Shown here in pieces: positions 24,569 to 33,507 of a stretch of 51,440 nt of DNA. The stretch is from DASRQK01 sp040392005. Its GTDB lineage: Bacteria > Bacteroidota > Bacteroidia > Sphingobacteriales > Sphingobacteriaceae. The first letter of the stretch is position 1. Each line of letters starts with the position of its first letter. A model generated the notes under the pieces. It worked only from the letters and a program-made list of their open reading frames with translations, was not told where the DNA came from and did not search any database. The position numbers and the translations under genes are program-made. Location of the stretch: positions 1-51,440 of the forward strand of contig JBEBWT010000015.1 in NCBI GenBank assembly GCA_040392005.1, given 5' to 3'.

Positions 24569-25993
24569 TTAAAGAGCTTTGAGTTCTGTGATCAGGTCCT
24601 GCAAAACTTTTTTTGCATCGCCAAAAAGCATACTGGTTTTGGGGCGGAAAAACAGATCATTCTCGATACCGGCATAGCCTGGTTTCATGCTCCGCTTATT
24701 GACGATCACATGATCGGCAGCCTCTACCTCCAGGATCGGCATTCCATAAATAGGGCTGGAAGGATCTTCCTTAGCGGCCGGATTGACCACGTCATTGGCA
24801 CCCAGGATCAAAGCTACCGTTGTACTGGGCAGTTCCTGATTGGCATCCTCCATCTCGACCAATTTATCATAAGGCACATCCGCCTCGGCCAGCAGGACAT
24901 TCATGTGGCCCGGCATGCGGCCGGCCACCGGGTGGATCCCATAACGGACCTCCACTCCTTTGTCCTCGAGGATTTTCTCCAGCTCATGACAGGTATGCTG
25001 GGCCTGGGCTACCGCCAGTCCGTATCCGGGAATAATGTAAACTCTTTTAGAATATGCCATCAGCACCGCTGTGTCGGTCACCCCGATCTCTTTATGCTGT
25101 CCCTGGGCCTGATCACCCTGCTTAGCGGCCGCACTGCCTCCAAAGGCACCGATCAGCACATTTTTGAGAGAGCGGTTCATGGCCTTGCACATCAGCAGGG
25201 TCAGAATGGTACCGGCTGACCCCACCAGGATACCTCCGGTCAGCATGACCGGATTGTCATACAGGAATCCTCCGAAAGCGGCCGCAACCCCGGTAAATGA
25301 ATTGAGCAGCGAAATCACAACGGGCATATCCGCCCCTCCGATCGGCATGACGAATAGGATTCCATACATTGCAGCCAAAGCCAAAATAATGTAGAAATAG
25401 ATGCTTGCGTTGGACGATCCGGGCTGGAGCAACAATACGACCGAAAGAATCAACACGGCACCGATCAGGACGAAATTGAGGTATTGTCCTCCCGGAAAAC
25501 GCTTGTCCCGGATACTGCCGTTAAGTTTCCCCCAGGCGATCATACTACCCGAAAATGACACCGTACCGATGATGAGTCCCAGCAGGATGATCAGCAGAAT
25601 ACCCGCACCCGGCGCAGCAGCTCCCGCAGCGGACGGATCGGCTCCGTGGAAAAGATGATCAAATTCGACAATAGAAATCAGCATGGCACAGGCACCCCCC
25701 ATCCCATTAAAGAGGCTGACCATTTCCGGCATAGCCGTCATCTGTACACGCTTGGCCATCAGGGTGCCCGCAACGGTCCCTACGGCGAGTCCCGCAAAAA
25801 TCCAGCTATAATTGCCCAATGGCGCTCCCTGGGAATCCCGGTATAAAAAGATGGTCGCAAAAATGGCGACTCCCATTCCAAAGGCAGCCAGCAAGTTGCC
25901 TCCACGGGCCGTTTCGGGGTGGGACAATCGTTTGAGTCCTATAATAAAGGTGATCGATCCGATCAGGTAAGCAATTAATAATACGGTCTCCAT
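24569..25993 (-). CDS. pntB: NAD(P) transhydrogenase (Re/Si-specific) beta subunit
   Basis: 474 residues, standard. The N-terminal half has about eight or nine membrane helices that form the proton path. The C-terminal domain III binds NADP: YIIPGYGLAVAQAQH near 330, GYAGIENDLFFRPKTSMLFGDAKK near 440 and ALILGANDVVNP near 405. With the two alpha subunits it couples the proton gradient to NADPH formation. It is the third gene of the operon, 47 bp after pntAB, and is followed by a clear hairpin terminator. Confidence 0.96.
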   Translation of the reverse strand: METVLLIAYLIGSITFIIGLKRLSHPETARGGNLLAAFGMGVAIFATIFLYRDSQGAPLGNYSWIFAGLAVGTVAGTLMAKRVQMTAMPEMVSLFNGMGGACAMLISIVEFDHLFHGADPSAAGAAAPGAGILLIILLGLIIGTVSFSGSMIAWGKLNGSIRDKRFPGGQYLNFVLIGAVLILSVVLLLQPGSSNASIYFYIILALAAMYGILFVMPIGGADMPVVISLLNSFTGVAAAFGGFLYDNPVMLTGGILVGSAGTILTLLMCKAMNRSLKNVLIGAFGGSAAAKQGDQAQGQHKEIGVTDTAVLMAYSKRVYIIPGYGLAVAQAQHTCHELEKILEDKGVEVRYGIHPVAGRMPGHMNVLLAEADVPYDKLVEMEDANQELPSTTVALILGANDVVNPAAKEDPSSPIYGMPILEVEAADHVIVNKRSMKPGYAGIENDLFFRPKTSMLFGDAKKVLQDLITELKAL

Positions 25994-26040
25994 ATATGTT
26001 AGGTTGTTATCCTTCTAATTTTAAAATATTGAATCTCCCG

Positions 26041-26358
26041 CTATTTTCCCGGTTTTTTCTTTTTGAACATTTCCAGCATCCGGTCCGTCACTACAAATCC
26101 CCCAACCACATTCAACGTACCCAGGATTACCGCCAGAAAGCCCAGTATCAATGCCAGATAATTGTCTGCCTGCGCCTGCCCCATCACGATGATAGCACCG
26201 ATGATGACCACTCCGTGAATGGCATTGGCCCCACTCATCAATGGAGTATGCAGCACGGACGGCACATGACTGATCACCTCAATGCCCAGAAATATAGACA
26301 AAACGACAATGGTGATCAGGTCGTAATGCTGTTGTATGAATTGCATGATTTCTTCCAT
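26041..26358 (-). CDS. pntAB: Transhydrogenase alpha subunit, C-terminal membrane part
   Basis: 105 residues with three membrane helices. This is the small subunit of the three-gene transhydrogenase type, equal to the C-terminal membrane part of single-chain PntA: LGIEVISHVPSVLHTPLMSGANAIHGVVIIGAII is the family signature, followed by LALILGFLAVILGTLNVVGGFVVTDRMLEMF. It sits between pntAA and pntB. A KKKKPGK tail follows on the cytoplasmic side. Confidence 0.95.
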   Translation of the reverse strand: MEEIMQFIQQHYDLITIVVLSIFLGIEVISHVPSVLHTPLMSGANAIHGVVIIGAIIVMGQAQADNYLALILGFLAVILGTLNVVGGFVVTDRMLEMFKKKKPGK

Positions 26359-26387
26359 GTTTAATGCTTTATTTTATGAGTATCCAA

Positions 26388-26422
26388 TCAAAATTCAATG
26401 CGTATTATTTCAAAATTCAATG
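26388..26422. repeat. 13-bp direct repeat across the pntAA stop codon
   Basis: TCAAAATTCAATG occurs at 26388-26400 and 26410-26422, period 22. The second copy covers the end and stop codon of pntAA. It looks like a micro-duplication; function unknown. Confidence 0.8.
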
Positions 26423-27553
26423 TGCTTCCACCTGGCGGATACGTTCATAGATCACCTCACCTCCGTGGAGAATGCAGGCACCCCTGACCAGATCGTCCTC
26501 AAAATTGATCTCAAACTTGCCTTCAGCAGTGATCATCAGTTTGAGGAAGTTGTGTATGTTTTTGGAATACAGGCGGCTCGCATCGGCCGATGCCAGGCCA
26601 TACAATGCAGAATTTCCAATAATCGTGACACCATGTTCCACCACCGTCTGCTGGTCCTGTGTCAGTTCGGTATTGCCTCCGGTTGCAGAAGCCAGGTCAA
26701 TGATGACCGAACCGGCCCGCATACCCACAATCATTTCTTTGGTAATCAGGATCGGTGCCTGCCGTCCCGGAATCTGCGCTGTGGTAATGATAATGTCTGA
26801 TTTGGCAGCATGCTCCGCAATTTTTTCCTTCTGCCTGCGCTGAAAATCCTGGTCCTGCTCCACCGCATACCCACCTGCTTTACTGGCATCAGCGGCCCCT
26901 TCCACCTCCACGAACTTCGCTCCCAGACTCATGACCTCTTCCTTCACTGCCGGCCGGGTATCGAAAACCTCTACCACTGCCCCCAGTCGTTTTGCGGTGG
27001 CAATAGCTTGCAGACCGGCCACTCCCGCACCCAGGATCAATACCTTGGCGGGTGGAATACTGCCCGCTGCTGTCATCAGCATCGGAAAATATCGGGAATA
27101 CTGGGTAGCAGCAAGAACCACGGCCTTATAACCTGCAATATTGGCCTGCGAACTGAGTACATCCATGGATTGGGCCCGGGTGGTCCTGGGAAGGGTATCC
27201 ATACTGAATACCGTGTGTCCCTGATCATTCCACCGGTGCATAAATTCCGGAGAAAACAGAGGTTGATACATGCCTATCCAACTTTTACTACCCGATTCTG
27301 CCGGAAGTCCGGAAAGATTCGGACGATTGATGGCCAGCAACAATTCACTCCGGGTCAGTACCCCTTCCCGGTCGAGAATCTCGGCTCCCTGCTCAACATA
27401 TTGTGAATCATCAATGTATGACCTTAACCCCGCACCCTTCTCTATCAAAATCTTTACGTTTGATTTGCACAGTGCCGCCACGGTCTCCGGGGTCAGGGAC
27501 ACTCTATTCTCGTTTTCAGGCTCTTTCAATACACCTATTGTAAAAGTCTCCAT
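26417..27553 (-). CDS. pntAA: Transhydrogenase alpha subunit, NAD-binding domain I
   Basis: 378 residues, soluble. It is the NAD(H)-binding subunit, homologous to alanine dehydrogenase. Blocks: IGVLKEPENENRVSLTPETV at the N-terminus, RTTRAQSMDVLSSQANIAGYKAV near 125, the Rossmann GAGVAGLQAIATAKRLGAVVEVFD near 175-200, and PGRQAPILITKEMI with GSVIIDLAS. It is the first gene of pntAA-pntAB-pntB. Confidence 0.95.
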   Translation of the reverse strand: METFTIGVLKEPENENRVSLTPETVAALCKSNVKILIEKGAGLRSYIDDSQYVEQGAEILDREGVLTRSELLLAINRPNLSGLPAESGSKSWIGMYQPLFSPEFMHRWNDQGHTVFSMDTLPRTTRAQSMDVLSSQANIAGYKAVVLAATQYSRYFPMLMTAAGSIPPAKVLILGAGVAGLQAIATAKRLGAVVEVFDTRPAVKEEVMSLGAKFVEVEGAADASKAGGYAVEQDQDFQRRQKEKIAEHAAKSDIIITTAQIPGRQAPILITKEMIVGMRAGSVIIDLASATGGNTELTQDQQTVVEHGVTIIGNSALYGLASADASRLYSKNIHNFLKLMITAEGKFEINFEDDLVRGACILHGGEVIYERIRQVEAH

Positions 27554-27604
27554 ATAACTATCGGTTATTTTTGCGTGTTTAAGCTGCTTTATATGTTTAC
27601 ACTA

Positions 27605-27635
27605 ACAAAATAAGCATAAAAAATCAGTCTGCAAA
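27605..27635 (-). promoter_or_regulatory. Candidate promoter of the pnt operon
   Basis: On the minus strand TTTG (27632-27635) and TATTTTGT (27605-27612) are 19 bp apart. Spacing is ideal; the -7 element matches only four of the six fixed bases. The start codon is about 50 bp downstream. Confidence 0.35.
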
Positions 27636-27705
27636 ATGTAATTGATCAAAAAAAAATATGCGCTGCATTATATAAAAAAACGGATTCCCGGGTGTCGATT
27701 TTCAG

Positions 27706-28989
27706 TTATAGAAGATGTTGGGAGCTGCCTGCCTGCTGCGACCGGGCCACTCGCTGAGCTTCTTTCATGACACGGAAGAAATTGCCGCTCCAGATTTTTT
27801 TGATATCTTCCTCACTATATCCTCTCTTGACCAGCTCATACGTAATATTGCCGGCTTCGCTGACATCGTACATGCCCCTGACACCACCGCCTCCATCCAG
27901 ATCCGGCCCGATCCCCACATAGTCCACACCCACCAATTTCACAATATGATCAATATGGTCCACCACCAATTGCAGCGTTGCTGGTTCTTCCGGATACTTA
28001 CTGTTGATTTCCTCCATTTCTTTTGCTCTTTCAGCACGTTGTGCCTCCGTGAGATCCCGCATATTCGGGTATTTCTCTCTCAGTGCTGATAGGGCCTGCA
28101 CCCGTCGGGCAGGCTGGTTTTTGAGATAGGATCCCAGCATATTCATCTGCACCACGCCTCCACCAGCCGCCAGCGCTTTGATCATATCATCCGTCAGGTT
28201 GCGGGGATGGTCAAACAAAGCCCTTGCAGAGCTGTGGGTGGCTACAATGGGTGCCTTGGAATGCTTCAAGCAATCATAAAACGAATCATCGGATATATGG
28301 GAAACATCCACGATCATCCCGAGCCGGTTCATCTCCCGTACTACTTCGATCCCAAAGGGGGTCAGGCCCCGGTGCTCCGGCTCATCGGTAGAAGAATCAC
28401 AGATATCATTGTTGCGGGTATGGGTCAAAGTCATATATCTGGCCCCCAGATCATAATATGTCTGCAACAGGGACAGATCCTTGCCAATAGTCCATCCATT
28501 CTCCACACCGATAAAAATGGCCCGCTTTCCATCCTTTTCCAGCGCAAAAGCATCTTCGGGCGTAGTTGCCAGACCGGCCAGATCGGGATGCTTCTCCACA
28601 ATCCCGTGGATCAGGTCAAACTGGGCCATCGCCCGTTTCTTGGCATCGGCATAGCCTTCGTTCGTACGGGGTCCCTGTCCCAGATACACTGCAAAAAACA
28701 TGGCATCCAGACCGCCCTGTTTCATGCGGGGCAGGTCAATGCGGGATCCGGTCTTATAGGGATCGTGGGACTGTGAAATATCAAAATCAGGACGGGAAAT
28801 CATAAAATTGGGGAGATCCCCGTGGGTATCCAGGGTCAGGGCCGCTTCATGTATGCGGGCCGCTTTGGCCTTGATCACCGGATCATCATAGGTCTGAGCC
28901 GAAAGCCCGGCAGGAGAAATGGCAATCGCAACGATCATCATGGGCGCAGTCATCAGCGACACCCTTTTAAAAAACTTGTTTGTGGTCAT
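27706..28989 (-). CDS. Membrane dipeptidase, peptidase family M19 (secreted)
   Basis: 427 residues from the ATG at 28989 (MTTNKFFKRVSLMTAPMMIVAIAISPAGLSAQ, signal peptide). The family M19 metal site is visible: ALTLDTHGDLPN near the N-terminus with His and Asp, GVENG for the bridging Glu, and DVSHISDDSFYD plus ATHSSARALFDHPRNLTDDM for the following His ligands. VDYVGIGPDLDGGGGV is the C-terminal hallmark. It should hydrolyse dipeptides, including those with D-residues, in the periplasm. It fits the peptide-salvage theme of the window. A 17-bp dyad overlaps its promoter region. Confidence 0.93.
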   Translation of the reverse strand: MTTNKFFKRVSLMTAPMMIVAIAISPAGLSAQTYDDPVIKAKAARIHEAALTLDTHGDLPNFMISRPDFDISQSHDPYKTGSRIDLPRMKQGGLDAMFFAVYLGQGPRTNEGYADAKKRAMAQFDLIHGIVEKHPDLAGLATTPEDAFALEKDGKRAIFIGVENGWTIGKDLSLLQTYYDLGARYMTLTHTRNNDICDSSTDEPEHRGLTPFGIEVVREMNRLGMIVDVSHISDDSFYDCLKHSKAPIVATHSSARALFDHPRNLTDDMIKALAAGGGVVQMNMLGSYLKNQPARRVQALSALREKYPNMRDLTEAQRAERAKEMEEINSKYPEEPATLQLVVDHIDHIVKLVGVDYVGIGPDLDGGGGVRGMYDVSEAGNITYELVKRGYSEEDIKKIWSGNFFRVMKEAQRVARSQQAGSSQHLL

Positions 28990-29020
28990 GGGTCCGTTCT
29001 TTTTGTGTTTATATTGGTTT

Positions 29021-29037
29021 CTTGTGCAAAGCACAAG
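29021..29037. promoter_or_regulatory. 17-bp dyad at the dipeptidase transcription start
   Basis: CTTGTGC, a 3-base centre, then GCACAAG: perfect 7-bp arms. It begins directly next to a candidate -7 element (TAATTATG on the minus strand, 29038-29045; TTTG 21 bp upstream at 29067-29070), so it would span the start of transcription. It may be a repressor operator or an mRNA hairpin. Confidence 0.4.
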
Positions 29038-29122
29038 CATAATTACTAAAAAATAATGGAATTCCTCAAATTACCACAAAAAATTGACAGATTTTGCAAA
29101 ACTCTCCAAGAGATAGGAAAGG

Positions 29123-29989
29123 TCACTTCCACCGATGCCGGAATACCGGGTACAGAAAAACCGCGCCCAGAATCATCACCGCCCCGGTATAGAATCCCAG
29201 GCTCATGACTTCCTTCTCCCCGAAGATCAACCAGGCCAGGATAATCCCATAGATCGGTTCCAGATTGCTGGCCAGCGCCACCCGGAAGGGGCTGATCTCT
29301 TTCATGACCATTACCGCAGCCACGTAGGCACCGGCTGTACAGACCGTCCCCAACAACAGCAGGTATAAGAGATCCCCGGTTTGCAGGCGGAGATCGGTGT
29401 TGAAGCCGCCTGAAAACAACATGAACAGGGATATCCAGCAGAAGGCGCCGATCATCTCATAGAAACTGATCTTGGATGCATCGCTCCGCTGCACCAGCTT
29501 GGAATTGGCAATGGAAAACAAGCTGGCCATCAGCGCACAGAGCAGGCCCAGCACGATCCCTTTGATATACTGGGTCTCAAACTTGAAGATGAGATAAATG
29601 CCCAGGATGACAAACAGGCCGGTGATGAGTTCGATTTTTGATATTTTGCGTTTATAGAACAGGGGTTCCAGCAGGGAGGTAAACAGGGTCACCGAGGATA
29701 AACAGACCAGGGTGACGGACACGGTGGACACTTTGATGGATTCAAAAAACAGGATCCAATGTCCGCCCACCAGGGCACCGGTCAGTATAAAATTCCGCAG
29801 GTTCCGGGGGGTATCCTTCAGTGACTGGCCGGTCACCCGGAAATAAACAAACAGCGCCAAAAAAGCAATCATCACCCGGTACCAGACCAGTTGGGTGGCC
29901 GAAATGGTAATCAGGTTGCCCAGAATACCTGTAAATCCCCAAACGAGGACAGTCAGGTGCAGGATCAGCAGATTGCGGTTCGTAGCCAT
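29123..29989 (-). CDS. EamA-family (DMT) transporter
   Basis: 288 residues from the ATG at 29989; the frame extends to a TTG at 30004. Ten membrane segments in two EamA repeats are visible: LHLTVLVWGFTGILGNLITISATQLVWYRVMIAF begins the first, and EMIGAFCWISLFMLFSGG begins the second. The C-terminal SLGFYTGAVMILGAVFLYP is typical. The substrate is unknown; relatives export amino acids or metabolites. It lies 19 bp after the start side of the lptF/G-type gene on the same strand. Confidence 0.88.
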   Translation of the reverse strand: MATNRNLLILHLTVLVWGFTGILGNLITISATQLVWYRVMIAFLALFVYFRVTGQSLKDTPRNLRNFILTGALVGGHWILFFESIKVSTVSVTLVCLSSVTLFTSLLEPLFYKRKISKIELITGLFVILGIYLIFKFETQYIKGIVLGLLCALMASLFSIANSKLVQRSDASKISFYEMIGAFCWISLFMLFSGGFNTDLRLQTGDLLYLLLLGTVCTAGAYVAAVMVMKEISPFRVALASNLEPIYGIILAWLIFGEKEVMSLGFYTGAVMILGAVFLYPVFRHRWK

Positions 29990-30008
29990 TTTTTTCAGGA
30001 ACAAGGTG

Positions 30009-31085
30009 TTATTTGGGTGCGCGGCGGACCAGGATCAGGGCCACCAGGCCAAAAATAATGTTCGGAATAATCACACCGATGAAGGGGTGCAGCCCCCCTT
30101 GCAGGGAAAAGGTGGTTGAGAATTGCATAAACACCATATAGGTAAAACTGAGACCGATTCCGATCCCCAGACTCAGGCCGATCCCCCCCCTCACCTTTTT
30201 TGAGGACAGCGCTACTCCCATCAGGGTGAGTACAAAGGCGGAAAAGGGATAAACATAGCGTTTGTATTTTTCCACCAGCATCGTGGTCATGTGACCGGTC
30301 CCCCTGATTTTTTCTTTCTCGATCCGTTGATTCAGTTCCTGCATACCCATTGCCATAAACACATTGTTATACACTTCAAAATCGCGAGGGTGAATGTCCA
30401 GCAGGGTATCGATCCGGGTGCCGGAAATCATTTCTTCCTCCATTCCCCTGATTTTTCGGATGGTATAATGATCGATGGCCCATCGGTTGGTAACGGAATC
30501 CCAGGTAATTCGGTCTGCCATCAGTTTTTCCGTCAATTCTTTATTTTCAAAATTCTCCAGCACAAAATTGTAGCCGATCTTCCGGTCATTGTCAAAGTTA
30601 TCGATATAGACATAGGTGCTGTCGTCCAACTGCATATGGGTGGAGACTTTCGTCCTGTTTTCAATGGGTTTGATATAGACATTTTCAAATCCGACCATCA
30701 GACGGTTGGTATGGGGAATAATGAAAATATTGAAGATAAACATGATCACGAAGATCACGATCGCACCTACCGTATAGGGCCACAGCAGGCGATTGAAACT
30801 CATGCCGCCACTAAGTATGGGTACAATCTCGGTCTGATCGGCCATGCGGGATGTAAAGAACAGCACGGCAATGAAGTTGATCAGCGGTGACAGCATGTTG
30901 AGGTAAAACGGTACCCATCCGGCATAATATTCAAAAACGATCTTGCTGACCGGCGCGTTGTATTTGAGAAAATCGTCCAGACGTTCGGAAATGTCAAAGA
31001 TCACTATGATCACGGTAAAAATAGCCATCGCAAACACATAGGTCGATAGGTACTTGCGGATGATGTATTTGTCAATGATCTTCAT
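30009..31085 (-). CDS. LptF/LptG-type permease (YjgP/YjgQ family)
   Basis: 358 residues. It has three N-terminal membrane helices, a periplasmic beta-jellyroll region (about 125-260) and three C-terminal helices, the fold of LptF/LptG, which draw lipopolysaccharide out of the inner membrane with LptB. The start IIDKYIIRKYLSTYVFAMAIFTVIIVIFDISERLDDFLKYNAP is highly typical, as is PLINFIAVLFFTSRMADQTEIVPILSGGMSFNRLL. Bacteroidota carry several paralogues, so F or G cannot be fixed. It follows tgt after 68 bp and is probably co-transcribed with it. Confidence 0.92.
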   Translation of the reverse strand: MKIIDKYIIRKYLSTYVFAMAIFTVIIVIFDISERLDDFLKYNAPVSKIVFEYYAGWVPFYLNMLSPLINFIAVLFFTSRMADQTEIVPILSGGMSFNRLLWPYTVGAIVIFVIMFIFNIFIIPHTNRLMVGFENVYIKPIENRTKVSTHMQLDDSTYVYIDNFDNDRKIGYNFVLENFENKELTEKLMADRITWDSVTNRWAIDHYTIRKIRGMEEEMISGTRIDTLLDIHPRDFEVYNNVFMAMGMQELNQRIEKEKIRGTGHMTTMLVEKYKRYVYPFSAFVLTLMGVALSSKKVRGGIGLSLGIGIGLSFTYMVFMQFSTTFSLQGGLHPFIGVIIPNIIFGLVALILVRRAPK

Positions 31086-31098
31086 GCTTCGTTTTCGG

Positions 31099-31128
31099 TT
31101 GTCTCCTGCTGCCTTTTATTGTCTCCTG
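31099..31128. repeat. 10-bp direct repeat between tgt and the LptF/G gene
   Basis: TTGTCTCCTG at 31099-31108 and 31119-31128, period 20. Read on the minus strand each carries AGGAG, but at 19 or more bases from the ATG, so it is not a normal ribosome site. Confidence 0.6.
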
Positions 31129-31153
31129 TATTCTGCTGATTTGCTGTCCGGTG

Positions 31154-32290
31154 TCAATCTCCGATCCTGTTACCCAATTTCCGTACCATCCCTTCTTTCC
31201 AGTCCCTGAAATCTCCTGCCAGTATATGCCTGCGGGCTTCACCCATCAGCCACAGGTAGAAATGCAGGTTGTGCAGGGAGGCAATCTGTGCCCCCAGGAT
31301 TTCTTTGGAGCGGATCAGGTGCCGCAGATAGGCCTTACTGTATTGGCGGTCCGCCAGCAGGTCACTTTCCGCATCAATGGGATTGAAATCCTTTTCCCAG
31401 ACTTTATTTTTAATATTGATAATGCCTTCTCTGGTGAATAACATCCCGTTCCGGGCATTCCGGGTCGGCATGACACAATCAAACATATCGATACCCAGGG
31501 CAATGTTTTCAAGCAGATTGACCGGAGTGCCCACTCCCATCAGGTAGCGAGGCCTGTCAGCGGGCAGAATCCCGCAGACCACTTCGGTCATGGCATACAT
31601 ATCCTCAGCCGGCTCGCCTACCGAAAGTCCGCCAATGGCATTCCCTTCACGACCGAAGGAAGCGATCGTTTCCGCAGACCGGGCCCGCAGATCTTTATAG
31701 ACGGATCCCTGCACAATGGGAAATAAACTCTGCTGATACCCATATAAGGGTTCCGTGTCGTCAAAACGATCACAGCAACGTTTCAGCCAGCGGTGGGTCA
31801 TGTCCAGGGAGCGTTTCGCATAGGAATAATCACAGGGATAGGGGGTGCATTCATCAAAAGCCATGACAATATCCGCACCGATAATACGCTGGGTATCCAT
31901 TACGTTTTCAGGCGTAAACAGATGCTTGGAGCCGTCTATATGCGAACGGAACGTGACCCCTTCTTCCCTGATCTTCCGCACCTCGGTCAGAGAATAAACC
32001 TGATATCCTCCGCTGTCGGTGAGAATGGGTTTGTCCCATCCATTGAAAGCGTGCAGGCCACCTGCCTGTTGCAGCACCTCCAGTCCGGGCCGGAGGTAAA
32101 GATGATAGGTGTTACCCAGGATGATCTGTGCCTGAATATCATTGACCAGCTCATGCTGGTGCACAGCTTTGACCGTGCCGGCAGTACCCACAGGCATAAA
32201 AATAGGAGTCTGAATGACTCCGTGGGCAGTCTCCATAAGACCTGCTCTTGCTCCGGACTGGGGATCAGTGGCCTGAAGGGTAAAATTCAT
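31154..32290 (-). CDS. tgt: Queuine tRNA-ribosyltransferase
   Basis: 378 residues. The enzyme swaps guanine 34 of GUN-anticodon tRNAs for a queuine precursor. Blocks present: GVIQTPIFMPVGTAGTVKAVH, NTYHLYLRPG, LTDSGGYQVYSLTEVR with the catalytic Asp, MAFDEC, and GLSVGEPAEDMY. The zinc site is not typical: where E. coli Tgt has CxCxxC the protein reads ESDLLADRQYSKAY, with no cysteine, although the final His in SLHNLHFY remains. I recall that Bacteroidota homologues share this loss. The -7 element is only 4 bp before the ATG, so the mRNA is probably leaderless. Confidence 0.95.
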   Translation of the reverse strand: MNFTLQATDPQSGARAGLMETAHGVIQTPIFMPVGTAGTVKAVHQHELVNDIQAQIILGNTYHLYLRPGLEVLQQAGGLHAFNGWDKPILTDSGGYQVYSLTEVRKIREEGVTFRSHIDGSKHLFTPENVMDTQRIIGADIVMAFDECTPYPCDYSYAKRSLDMTHRWLKRCCDRFDDTEPLYGYQQSLFPIVQGSVYKDLRARSAETIASFGREGNAIGGLSVGEPAEDMYAMTEVVCGILPADRPRYLMGVGTPVNLLENIALGIDMFDCVMPTRNARNGMLFTREGIINIKNKVWEKDFNPIDAESDLLADRQYSKAYLRHLIRSKEILGAQIASLHNLHFYLWLMGEARRHILAGDFRDWKEGMVRKLGNRIGD

Positions 32291-32294
32291 TGCG

Positions 32295-32326
32295 CAAACT
32301 TAGTCAAACTTGGGTTTCCTGCCAAA
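32295..32326 (-). promoter_or_regulatory. Promoter of tgt (leaderless)
   Basis: On the minus strand TTTG (32323-32326), 20 bp, TAAGTTTG (32295-32302), a full consensus match. The ATG begins at 32290, 4 bp further on, so transcription should begin at or next to the start codon. Confidence 0.6.
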
Positions 32327-32367
32327 TGTTTGAACCTTTATATTGGCTTGTTTGAACAAATTTAAGT

Positions 32368-33507
32368 ATGTTTGACCCTCAATATATGGATGCGTATTTT
32401 TTGCTTTTGGATCAGGCCGGATACTTCCTTTTTGGGGGGTGTTTGCTGCTACTGTTGGTGCAGCTCTATTTTATTCTGCTGATCCACGGCAAGCTGGCTT
32501 TCCACAAAACCAGGAATGCGGAGTCCATCCGGAACGATCCGGCCGGCCCGCCTCTCCCCCTATCAGTGATCATCTGTACCCGCAACCATGAGCAGCACCT
32601 CAGGGACAACCTGGCTGCCATCCTGGAACAGGACTATCCGGATTTTGAAGTAATCGTGGTCAATGACCGTTCTGAAGACGACACCAAATGGTTATTGCGG
32701 GAGCTGGAAGCCGCCCACCCCCGCCTGAAAGTGGTGGAAATCGCCGAACACGTCTTGTCCCAGCAGGGGAAAAAATTCGGGGTGGCCATGGGCATCAAAG
32801 CAGCCACACACGAGCATCTGGTCTTTACGGATGTGGATTGTATCCCGGCCACCGATCAATGGCTGCGGCATCTGAGTGCCGGTTTTACGATTGGCTCCGG
32901 CAAAGAGATCGTATTGGGCTACGTACCTTTAAAAAGGAAAAAGGGTCTGCAAAGTGCCATGATCCGTTTTGGACATTTTTATCAATCCATCAATTATCTG
33001 GCATTCGCCCTGAATAAAAACGCTTATATGGGGCTGGGACAGAACATGGCTTATTCCAAAGAACTGTTTTTCCGGGGCAAGGGCTTTGCTTCGCATATCC
33101 ATGTCAGCTCCGGATACGACGATCTGATGGTCAATCAGCATGCGACCCGGAAGAATACAGCCATCGCCATCCACCGGGAAGCCCATGTCTGGAGGCCCAT
33201 GCCCAAGTCTCAGGAAGAATACAGAATACAGCAAAAACTGCATAAACAGGCCGTGAGCCTATATAGGGGGAAACACCGGTTTCAACTAAAATTACAGGCT
33301 GTTTCGGCTTTTTTATTTTATTGCGGACTGCTGGCACTGCTTGCTTATGCGCCGGGAGCCTGGCCTTTTGTGTTGGGCACCTATCTGATCCGTTTGCTGG
33401 TTCAGTATGCGATCTATATTCCGATAGGGAGAAAATTACGCATTACCAGAACGCTATGGTTTCTGCCGGTAATGGATGTATTGCATAGTTTAAAAATATG
33501 GAGATAA
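32368..33507 (+). CDS. Membrane glycosyltransferase, GT2 family
   Basis: 379 residues. One N-terminal membrane helix (about 12-35) precedes a GT-A domain: LSVIICTRNHEQHLRDNLAAILEQDYPDFEVIVVNDRSEDDT, and FTDVDCIP with the metal-binding DxD-like site. A more distant QEEYRIQQKLHKQ stretch is in the position of the usual QxxRW. Two or three membrane helices close the protein (about 310-370). It transfers sugars from a nucleotide donor to an acceptor at the inner membrane; the product cannot be named. It overlaps rsmG by 10 bp. Confidence 0.88.
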   Translation: MFDPQYMDAYFLLLDQAGYFLFGGCLLLLLVQLYFILLIHGKLAFHKTRNAESIRNDPAGPPLPLSVIICTRNHEQHLRDNLAAILEQDYPDFEVIVVNDRSEDDTKWLLRELEAAHPRLKVVEIAEHVLSQQGKKFGVAMGIKAATHEHLVFTDVDCIPATDQWLRHLSAGFTIGSGKEIVLGYVPLKRKKGLQSAMIRFGHFYQSINYLAFALNKNAYMGLGQNMAYSKELFFRGKGFASHIHVSSGYDDLMVNQHATRKNTAIAIHREAHVWRPMPKSQEEYRIQQKLHKQAVSLYRGKHRFQLKLQAVSAFLFYCGLLALLAYAPGAWPFVLGTYLIRLLVQYAIYIPIGRKLRITRTLWFLPVMDVLHSLKIWR

